A DNA stretch of 64,000 bases, taken from the NCBI RefSeq assembly GCF_001405015.1, contig NZ_CYZX01000009.1, positions 62,001-126,000 of the forward strand. Direction: 5' to 3'. This DNA comes from Clostridium disporicum (GTDB lineage: Bacteria > Bacillota > Clostridia > Clostridiales > Clostridiaceae). Under the pieces are notes generated by a model, which was not told the origin of the DNA, ran no database searches, and worked only from the letters and a program-made list of their open reading frames with translations. Positions 45,523-51,467 of the stretch are shown here, in pieces (position 1 is the first letter of the stretch; each line of letters starts with the position of its first letter). The translations under genes and the position numbers were made by a program.

Positions 45523-46797
45523 TTACTCCTGCTCTATATTAATATTATACATAGTATAATTTCCAACAAAGTCAATTACTTTTATATTATAAGCTCCTTC
45601 CTCTAAATATATAGAAATCTTATTCTGTGACTCATCTACTTCAACATTATTAATATTATTATACTTATTTAAATCATCTATTGTACTTTTATAATCAATA
45701 CCAGATAGGTTATCCTCTAAGAAAATATCTAATTTTCCGTTATTAAGCTCACCATTTAATATTACTGGAGCTTCTTTATCTATATTAGTTATATTAATTT
45801 CTTTTAAAATTTCAAAATTATTATTATCTCTACTACAAACTACTTTATATGTACCATTTTTATTTACAGTAAATACAGCTTTATTATTACTAAGATACTG
45901 TAGACTAATTAACTCATTATTTTGTGATATTACTTGTAAATCCTTACGCCCACTAAATACTAATTCAACCTCAATATCATCTTTTGAGAATCCTTTTTCA
46001 TACTGTACTGATTCTATAACTATTGGCTCTTTCAATTCGTTAACTTCATTAATTATAATAACAGATGACGTAACTATTGTTCCCGCTGCAATTCCACCAA
46101 CAAAATAGCTTTTTAATGAACCACTTTTTAAAAATTCATTCTTGCTAATTAAATTTATAGTGGATGCATACGTTGTTTTAACTAATGTATTTGTAGCTAG
46201 TACCCCGAATAATGATGCTGTTAATACTCTACCATATCTCTTTGATAGTTTCTTCTTTAATAATATCTTTCCATTATGTAATCTACTCTTTACTGTTCCT
46301 TCAGCACAGCCTAATATTTCTCCTATTTCCTTGAGCTTATAATTTCTAAAGTATTTTAAAATTATAACGGTTCTATATTTTTCATCTAAGTCCAATATAT
46401 CATTCATTATTTCTTTACTTCTCTCATTATCTAAATACTTAGTAAGAGGATTATCTTCCTCTATCAATTTTGAACTTATCTCCTCATCACTCATAGAAAT
46501 TGGTCTTTTATTTGCTTTTTGCAACTCTCTTATACTTTCATTGTAAGTAATTCTGTTTATCCATGATATAAACATCTTATTATCTTTTAATGAATTAATG
46601 TTTTTATGAATTAAAATGTATACATTCTGCACAACATCATGTAGTGTATCCTCATCTTTAATAATACTTAATGCCAAAAAATATACCTTTTTATAAGTAA
46701 TTTTATAAATTGTATTAAATGAATAATCTATACCATTTTTAACATCATCTATAGCTTTAAGCAATTCCTTGCTCTCAAACCCTATCTCGTATCTCAC
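45523..46797 (-). CDS. ECF-type sigma factor fused to hydrophobic and Ig-like domains
   Basis: Residues 1-190 form a sigma-70 family protein: region 2 (VYFLALSIIKDEDTLHDVVQN and FISWINRITYN) and region 4 with a helix-turn-helix (LKEIGEILGCAEGTVKSRL). Then follow hydrophobic segments at about 191-211 (VLTASLFGVLATNTLV) and 230-250 (YFVGGIAAGTIVTSSVIII), and a C-terminal beta-rich region of about 170 residues with APVILNGELNNGKLDIF and IKVIDFVGNYTMYNI, like Ig-like repeats of surface proteins. Length is 424. Start GTG 46797 is preferred, with GAGG 6 bases upstream. No separate anti-sigma gene is adjacent. The C-terminal part could hold the sigma at the membrane and sense surface state. This is inference. 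Confidence 0.85.
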   Translation of the reverse strand: MRYEIGFESKELLKAIDDVKNGIDYSFNTIYKITYKKVYFLALSIIKDEDTLHDVVQNVYILIHKNINSLKDNKMFISWINRITYNESIRELQKANKRPISMSDEEISSKLIEEDNPLTKYLDNERSKEIMNDILDLDEKYRTVIILKYFRNYKLKEIGEILGCAEGTVKSRLHNGKILLKKKLSKRYGRVLTASLFGVLATNTLVKTTYASTINLISKNEFLKSGSLKSYFVGGIAAGTIVTSSVIIINEVNELKEPIVIESVQYEKGFSKDDIEVELVFSGRKDLQVISQNNELISLQYLSNNKAVFTVNKNGTYKVVCSRDNNNFEILKEINITNIDKEAPVILNGELNNGKLDIFLEDNLSGIDYKSTIDDLNKYNNINNVEVDESQNKISIYLEEGAYNIKVIDFVGNYTMYNINIEQE

Positions 46798-46883
46798 AAT
46801 ACACCTCATCAATTATGTTAATACAACCATTTATTTAAGTTATTCACATAATAAAAGTATTATATTTATAAATATTCCATTAA

Positions 46884-46912
46884 ATTATATATAAAAAACT
46901 ATTTTGTTTCAA
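46884..46912 (-). promoter_or_regulatory. sigma-A-like promoter of the fused sigma gene
   Basis: TTGAAA (46907-46912) and TATAAT (46884-46889) lie 17 bases apart on the minus strand, about 87 bases before the preferred start. It resembles a housekeeping promoter, not an ECF-type GAAC promoter. Confidence 0.65.
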
Positions 46913-47022
46913 ATATATATAATTTTATAAATTACAAATTAACTGAATCTTTATTTACAATTTTTTTATATGAGATAATATTTTTTGCGTATGCTAGAAA
47001 TTAATAATTTTAATTATTATCA

Positions 47023-47056
47023 AAAAAAGTATTGTGTAACCACACAATACTTTTTT
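47023..47056 (-). terminator. strong terminator after glucosaminidase gene 2
   Basis: A perfect 15-base-pair stem (47023-47037 with 47042-47056, AAAAAAGTATTGTGT) has a four-base loop AACC, one base after the gene's stop on the minus strand. Confidence 0.9.
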
Positions 47057-47057
47057 G

Positions 47058-47906
47058 TTAAAGTTTTTGTATATAATTATCTTTTATAGAGTTAGCCCTT
47101 TCTAGTAACTCCATAGCTATTGTATTTATATTAAATGCCCATTGATTACCCTCACAGTATCTAATATTCACATCATAGATACTCGACCCATTGTAATATG
47201 CTCCATCTTCAGATAAATACATTTCATCTATAAGACTTGCTATATATTCTAGAGAATGATTCCAATCATCAAATGTCTCCCATCCTCCACTAGCTGATTT
47301 AACCCCTCCAATATTATTATTTAATACAGCTAAATCAGAAGTTCCATGACCTGATTCTTCAATGTTCAGAGCCATTAAGAATATAGCATTTACATTATGC
47401 TTATTTTCCATCTCATAATAAGAGCTAGCTAATACCTGTAATTTCGATCCTTCTAGCAAATTATATATTTGCTCTATTGATAAATTACTTTTTTCTCTTA
47501 AATTATTTGGATTATATGTTATCTCTCTTTTTACATCTTTGCTTGCATATAATTCCTTAAACGAATTATCTCTATCACTAATACTTAATTTCAGATTATC
47601 TATCATTTCAAATAATCTGTATGCATCATTAATTCCGTTAATATTCTGTATCCTAGTGTCAGTATTAGTCTCTACCTCTTCTGGTATATCTATAATTACG
47701 CTAGCTTTAGTTGTCCCATCCTCAACAAAACCTTCATATACCTTTAAAGAATCATTATACCTAGTCTTACTTTCTAATGTGAGATTCCTAATCCCTGTTA
47801 CTGGTTCTAACGTACTTTCTATAGTGCTTCCTGCTCCTGCCCCTGATAATAAGGTTACCATGTATATTGCACATAGAAATTTTGATACAACTATAATAAA
47901 TAACAC
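47058..47906 (-). CDS. secreted glucosaminidase-domain protein, longer paralogue
   Basis: This is a predicted GH73-like peptidoglycan hydrolase, paralogue of 29699-30358 (shared YNPNNLRE.SNLS.EQIY, FLMALNIEESGHG and NNIGGVKS motifs). It has an extra N-terminal region of about 80 residues. The start is doubtful. GTG 47906 overlaps the AGGAG site. An ATT codon at 47895-47897 is spaced 8 bases from that site and would give a good signal peptide (IIVVSKFLCAIYMVTLLSG). The first ATG is 15 codons in, without a ribosome site. Catalytic Glu lies in IEESGHG. It has its own promoter and terminator. Confidence 0.8.
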   Translation of the reverse strand: MLFIIVVSKFLCAIYMVTLLSGAGAGSTIESTLEPVTGIRNLTLESKTRYNDSLKVYEGFVEDGTTKASVIIDIPEEVETNTDTRIQNINGINDAYRLFEMIDNLKLSISDRDNSFKELYASKDVKREITYNPNNLREKSNLSIEQIYNLLEGSKLQVLASSYYEMENKHNVNAIFLMALNIEESGHGTSDLAVLNNNIGGVKSASGGWETFDDWNHSLEYIASLIDEMYLSEDGAYYNGSSIYDVNIRYCEGNQWAFNINTIAMELLERANSIKDNYIQKL

Positions 47907-47960
47907 TCCTTTTCTAGAATAAAAGTTAATCTAAATACTGTCTTATTTATCGCAGTTGTT

Positions 47961-47990
47961 ATTTTAAACACATATAAAAACATTTGTCAA
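47961..47990 (-). promoter_or_regulatory. promoter of glucosaminidase gene 2
   Basis: TTGACA (47985-47990), a perfect -35, is followed by TAAAAT (47961-47966) with an 18-base spacer on the minus strand. The leader to the ribosome site is about 45 bases. Confidence 0.6.
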
Positions 47991-48198
47991 ACTGACATAA
48001 CTGAAATTATCAAGAAATAATGATTATCCATAAATTGTTGATTACGACTTCATAACTACTATAAGAAGCCTTAGAAGTTAGATAATATTTTGACAATCAA
48101 CTTTGTGAACTTTTTGTGAACGACGTATAAAATTGTTCATTTACTATATATAAAATTCATCTTATACAACCAATAAACATCAATAATATGTAAATTTA

Positions 48199-48407
48199 TG
48201 GGTTGTGTAAAATAGAAAATATGCGTAAGTAGAAGAAACTATCTCTATATTACTTCAGACTAAATATCTTCATGAAAAAGAGATTCTAAGGTTAAAAAGA
48301 CTTAAAGATAGACTCCATAAGGAATCTATAAATAAAAAAGCTAAAAAATTAAGTAAAGCTGTAACTAAAAAAATGAGTTGTATCAAAATAGTTTCTGATA
48401 CAACCCA
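48199..48407 (+). mobile_element. possible small inverted-repeat element or IS relic
   Basis: A 209-base segment is bounded by TGGGTTGT (48199-48206) and ACAACCCA (48400-48407). Inside, the plus strand reads an open tail of about 50 codons (for example LRLKRLKDRLHKESINKK) ending at a stop within the right end, and a 9-base-pair hairpin (48377-48385 with 48396-48404). It could be a MITE or the end of a decayed transposase gene. No target duplication was identified. The rest of the 47.9-48.4 kb spacer shows nothing else. Confidence 0.3.
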
Positions 48408-48443
48408 CTAATAATTAAATTATTTAAAAATGTAACTATATTA

Positions 48444-48839
48444 CTATAATAATTTTTCTAAATTATCTACTAATTCACCAATAGCATCAACATAATATTT
48501 TACAATTCTATCAGCTACTTCATCAGCTAAGTTTTCATTATATATATGAGATGTTGAATTTCTATCTTCTAAAAGATTAATCCATACCTTATCATCAGAT
48601 ATTAAATTATTAACATAAGCCTTTTTAAATATAGTTCTTGGAAAGGAATTTTCTAAAGTTACTCCAAGATATTTCATAAACTCTCTAAGTGTCTTATGTG
48701 TAAGCTCATAAGTAAATTCAAATCTTTGAATTAAACTATCCCTTATTATATCATCTTTTCCATCATATAAATCACTAACTTCTTTTAGCCTACTATATGC
48801 TTTTTTTAAGTTCATATATTTAAAATCAATACTTCTCAT
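48444..48839 (-). CDS. HepT-like HEPN toxin of a HEPN/MNT pair
   Basis: This 131-residue all-helical protein belongs to the HI0074/HEPN family. The HEPN RNase motif R-x4-H is seen in DRNSTSHIYNE. The N-terminal FEFTYELTHKTLREFMK is typical of the nucleotidyltransferase substrate-binding subunit group. It overlaps the upstream nucleotidyltransferase gene by 14 bases. In characterised HepT/MntA pairs the HEPN protein is an RNase toxin neutralised through nucleotide transfer by MntA. That role is by family only. Confidence 0.82.
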   Translation of the reverse strand: MRSIDFKYMNLKKAYSRLKEVSDLYDGKDDIIRDSLIQRFEFTYELTHKTLREFMKYLGVTLENSFPRTIFKKAYVNNLISDDKVWINLLEDRNSTSHIYNENLADEVADRIVKYYVDAIGELVDNLEKLL

Positions 48840-49116
48840 ATATAATAATCCCTTCCTTATTGACCTGATTTATAAATAATTCATCACTAACTGATTTCAT
48901 ATCTGAAAAATCAAATTCTAATAATGTGGTGGTATTATTCTCTATATCTTCTATAAATTCTGATATAGATGCTTCACTATATATAGCTAAATCTATATCG
49001 CTTCTATCTCCATTATCTTTCCTAGCTCTTGAACCAAATAAAATGACTTTATTTATTTCATTATGTTTTTTCGAAATCTCTACTATTTCTTCTAATACTA
49101 CTTTATCTAAATTCAT
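48826..49116 (-). CDS. MntA-like minimal nucleotidyltransferase antitoxin
   Basis: This is a 96-residue minimal nucleotidyltransferase. The motif LFGSRARKDNGDRSDIDLAIYS holds the GS...DxD metal-binding signature of the polymerase-beta superfamily, intact. In HEPN/MNT modules this enzyme modifies the toxin near its active site. Start ATG 49116 has AGGTG 6 bases upstream; an in-frame GTG 9 bases earlier is less likely. It is translationally coupled to the HEPN gene downstream. Confidence 0.83.
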   Translation of the reverse strand: MNLDKVVLEEIVEISKKHNEINKVILFGSRARKDNGDRSDIDLAIYSEASISEFIEDIENNTTTLLEFDFSDMKSVSDELFINQVNKEGIIIYEKY

Positions 49117-49184
49117 AATTAGCACCTACTACTACATACTTTATTTCTATTATATATCAGCGATACTTAATTATAAATGAGTTT

Positions 49185-49337
49185 TTAATTCATCATTATA
49201 TAGAATTTAATTCTTTCTTCTAACATATCTAAATATACATTAGAATTTCTACTTTCTCCAAATACTGTTGTTTTTTTATATTCATTATTAAATTTATTAT
49301 ATGTATCTTTAATCTTCAAAAATATTTTGTTCTTCAT
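49185..49337 (-). CDS. small basic protein, unknown
   Basis: A 50-residue open frame begins MKNKIFLKIKDTYNKF, with AGGAG 11 bases before ATG 49337. It is Lys/Asn rich and mostly helical, with no recognised domain. A longer in-frame start at 49388 exists without a ribosome site. It follows the small zinc-ribbon gene on the same strand. Confidence 0.4.
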   Translation of the reverse strand: MKNKIFLKIKDTYNKFNNEYKKTTVFGESRNSNVYLDMLEERIKFYIMMN

Positions 49338-49416
49338 AGTTATATCAACTCCTTCAACTGAAATTATTGACACAACTTTTAAGTTCAAATCACTCTTATA
49401 TATTTTTTAATATATA

Positions 49417-49599
49417 CTATACTTCATTTTCTTTTTTCTTTGCATTATTAAAAAGTTCAATTATTTGCATTCTATCTCTTATGCTATACTCTTTAACTAA
49501 GAAACTCTCTTCATTTTCCCCTATAATAACTTCTTTACCACAATTAGAACAAAACTTGATAGTAAAATCTAACTCTTTGCCACATCTTACACAATGCAT
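49417..49599 (-). CDS. small zinc-ribbon protein
   Basis: This 60-residue protein starts MHCVRCGKELDFTIKFCSNCGKE. The two CxxC knuckles (Cys3/Cys6 and Cys18/Cys21) form a zinc ribbon, and a helical charged tail follows. The ribosome site is distant (GGGGG 12 bases upstream). The frame is preceded by an overlapping open frame that would join in frame if one A were removed from the A6 run just before the ATG, so this may be the C-terminal piece of a longer gene. Confidence 0.55.
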   Translation of the reverse strand: MHCVRCGKELDFTIKFCSNCGKEVIIGENEESFLVKEYSIRDRMQIIELFNNAKKKENEV

Positions 49600-49714
49600 A
49601 CTTTTTTATTTCCCCCATTAAATTAACTATTACTTCTAAATTAGACTGTTTAATATTTAACTTTGTTCCATCATTATACGTATAATTCAAAGAAATACCT
49701 TTCATAAAAATCAT
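49544..49714 (-). CDS. short overlapping frame, perhaps the 5' part of the zinc-ribbon gene
   Basis: This 56-codon frame (49714 to 49544) contains MKGISLNYTYNDGTKLNIKQ and SNLEVIVNLMGEIKK, which look coding. It then runs out of phase over the zinc-ribbon region. An A6 run near 49602-49607 lies at the junction. It is either a real overlapping small gene or a frameshifted start of a roughly 95-residue zinc-ribbon protein. Confidence 0.25.
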   Translation of the reverse strand: MIFMKGISLNYTYNDGTKLNIKQSNLEVIVNLMGEIKKYALCKMWQRVRFYYQVLF

Positions 49715-49898
49715 ACTTTATATTATTCATTTACCAGTGAAATATATGATTAATATGAATTTATTTATATTTTTCTTAAATTTAAATAGTAAAATTTTTA
49801 ACTTCCATCATATTTATTAAATGAGAGTAAAAATTAATAATTTCCACTAATATATTATAACTATATATTCTACGTGGAAACAAATTAGGAGGTTAAAA

Positions 49899-50132
49899 AT
49901 GAATAATATTATTTTTAAAAAAGAAAGATTTGATGGAAACTTTAACGGGACAACTCCTCCAATTGATGGTGAATACTTTACTATCAAAAGAGGCTATAAA
50001 CTAAGACCATCCACATTAAGAAGATTACATGAGATAAAGGCAGGTCATAGTGACATAAATATTTATATGAATACTATAATTGATAATGCCATAAATCATT
50101 ACTATGAAGATGTATTTTTAAAGAAATATTAG
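49899..50132 (+). CDS. ribbon-helix-helix-like small protein
   Basis: This 77-residue protein has a central strand (YFTIKRGYKL), helix (RPSTLRRLHEIKAG) and second helix (NIYMNTIIDNAINHYYED), the layout of a ribbon-helix-helix DNA-binding fold as in small repressors and partition proteins. RBS AGGAGG is strong. Transcribed alone on the plus strand, with its own terminator. No operator repeats are obvious nearby. The DNA-binding role is inferred from predicted secondary structure only. Confidence 0.55.
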   Translation: MNNIIFKKERFDGNFNGTTPPIDGEYFTIKRGYKLRPSTLRRLHEIKAGHSDINIYMNTIIDNAINHYYEDVFLKKY

Positions 50133-50174
50133 ATACAAAATAATGATGAATATAAATTAATAGTTAAGATTACT

Positions 50175-50216
50175 AAAAAACCTCTATTAGATTTTTGTGT
50201 CTAATAGAGGTTTTTT
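50175..50216 (+). terminator. strong rho-independent terminator
   Basis: A perfect 17-base-pair stem (50175-50191 with 50200-50216, AAAAAACCTCTATTAGA) with an 8-base loop follows the ribbon-helix-helix gene by 42 bases. It is bidirectional by its A and T runs. Confidence 0.92.
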
Positions 50217-50245
50217 CTATCTAAATACTTGTACCTGGTAATACT

Positions 50246-50264
50246 CTGGACCTCAGAGGTCCAG
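50246..50264. repeat. CTGGACC palindrome, copy 1
   Basis: A near-perfect palindrome, CTGGACCTC-A-GAGGTCCAG, lies 23 bases after the stop of the DUF2922 gene (minus strand). No T-run follows, so it is not a typical terminator. Related sequences lie at about 50652-50661 and 60790-60831. Confidence 0.7.
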
Positions 50265-50287
50265 AATATGTCATAGCCATCTAGACC

Positions 50288-50503
50288 TTAAATATCAAAA
50301 GAAGTAACTTGTCTTTCAGTTATCTTAGCTGCATACTTGCTGACTATAGAACCTTTTTTACTTATAAAAATATCATTTTCTAAAATAATATCCATTAAAG
50401 CAGATACCTCTTCACTATTAAGATTTGTTCTAACACCAGATATAGATAACGAATATTTTTCGTCAGTTTCAGTTAAAAAAGTCATTGATAAAGTATATTC
50501 CAT
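50288..50503 (-). CDS. DUF2922 family protein
   Basis: This 71-residue protein of the DUF2922 family (YTLSMTFLTETDEKYSLSISGVR, then EEVSALMDIIL and KITERQV) has unknown function. Such genes regularly accompany DUF1659 and YvrJ genes in clostridia and bacilli, and all three are here in the expected order. RBS GGGGG. A palindrome follows its stop. Confidence 0.8.
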   Translation of the reverse strand: MEYTLSMTFLTETDEKYSLSISGVRTNLNSEEVSALMDIILENDIFISKKGSIVSKYAAKITERQVTSFDI

Positions 50504-50567
50504 AATTTATTCCCCCTTAAGTAATATTTAAAATTTTAATTTTGTTTAGTAGAAGTTAAGTGAAAGT

Positions 50568-50636
50568 CCAAATCTCTGATTTGGTAACTTGAACTTACAC
50601 TGTAAGTGTACACCTACGAACATATATGAATAGGTG
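50568..50636 (-). repeat. three consecutive short hairpins between DUF1659 and DUF2922 genes
   Basis: Stems are CCAAATC-TCT-GATTTGG (50568-50584), ACTTAC-ACT-GTAAGT (50593-50607) and CACCTA...TAGGTG (50611-50636, with an inner CATATATG). They resemble the mini-hairpin arrays in stem size and loops but lack the GTGATGG linker. They could tune expression between the two genes. Confidence 0.6.
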
Positions 50637-50675
50637 ATTCCTTTATAAGCCCTCTAAGGTCCAGTTATTTGAAAA

Positions 50676-50900
50676 TTAGTTGCTTTGTATTATTGATGTT
50701 TCATTTAAGTAATAAGCAACAGCGTCATCTCTAAGAACTGTCTTTATACCTTCTGCTACAGCAAAAATAGCTTCAGCAGAAGTGCTACCTTTTATATTTG
50801 CAAAAGATTTTGTCTTATAAAGCGTATTCCCTTCATCGTCAATTCCGTTTTCAAGTTTAAAAGCTAATGATACTTTTTGTAATTCTTTATTGGCTGCCAT
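50676..50900 (-). CDS. DUF1659 family protein
   Basis: This 74-residue protein of the DUF1659 family (VSLAFKLENGIDDEGNTLYK, FANIKGSTSAEAIFAVAEGI) has unknown function. It is the middle gene of the YvrJ-DUF1659-DUF2922 trio. RBS GGGGG. After its stop come TAATTTTCAAA and a CTGGACCTT half-palindrome, a context shared with the replication gene at 60842. Confidence 0.8.
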   Translation of the reverse strand: MAANKELQKVSLAFKLENGIDDEGNTLYKTKSFANIKGSTSAEAIFAVAEGIKTVLRDDAVAYYLNETSIIQSN

Positions 50901-50966
50901 TTAGCATTCCCCCTTTTTTCTTTCTTCACTTAATAAATATGATGTAATATAAATGTTTTACTGAAT

Positions 50967-51158
50967 TTAATAAATTCTTTTATTTAATTCTTCATTTTCT
51001 ATTACAATACCAAGCTTAGTAGAAACTATAGTGTTGAGCTTATTAATAGAGTAAGTTAAAGTCATTATCTGCTTTTCAAGTCTAATTAATAAATATGCAC
51101 TTATAGCTACTGGAAAGCCAACATTAGCAATTAGATTTAATAAATCATTAATTTCCAT
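50967..51158 (-). CDS. YvrJ family small membrane protein
   Basis: This 63-residue protein has an N-terminal membrane helix (LLNLIANVGFPVAISAYLLIRLE) and a short coiled tail, typical of the YvrJ family. GFPVAISAYLL is the diagnostic stretch. Function is unknown. First gene of the trio; RBS AAGGAGG. The spacer upstream (51159-51467) holds only a terminator of the next gene. Confidence 0.82.
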   Translation of the reverse strand: MEINDLLNLIANVGFPVAISAYLLIRLEKQIMTLTYSINKLNTIVSTKLGIVIENEELNKRIY

Positions 51159-51304
51159 AAGACAAACCTCCTTAATTATTCTGTTAAGTAAAGCTATTGA
51201 TGTGTAATAATCTCTAACAGAAACTTAATTTTAAATTTGTTTCTACTTATTAAATATGATATTTAAAGATATAATTACTGAATCTTATTAAATTTTATAA
51301 ATAA

Positions 51305-51335
51305 AAAGCCCTGTGCATTACATGCACAGAGCTTT
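51305..51335 (-). terminator. terminator of the IPTTG surface gene
   Basis: AAAGCCCTGTGCAT (51305-51318) pairs with ATGCACAGAGCTTT (51322-51335), with one mismatch. An A-run lies to the left. It is 132 bases downstream of the stop on the minus strand. Confidence 0.75.
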
Positions 51336-51467
51336 CTTGAAAAATTCATAATTTATACTGATATTTAATATCTTCCTAAATAAAAAATTATTACTTTTCT
51401 TTAAGTTTTAGATTATAAAAACAGTATACATATTTAATGAAAGTCATTTAAATTTATATACCTCTAA

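Noticed and set aside
49598..49612. Programmed -1 frameshift at A-AAA-AAG before the zinc-ribbon frame
   Set aside because: The heptamer fits the classic slippery pattern, but a -1 shift leads to a stop within a few codons. The zinc-ribbon frame is the +1 frame.
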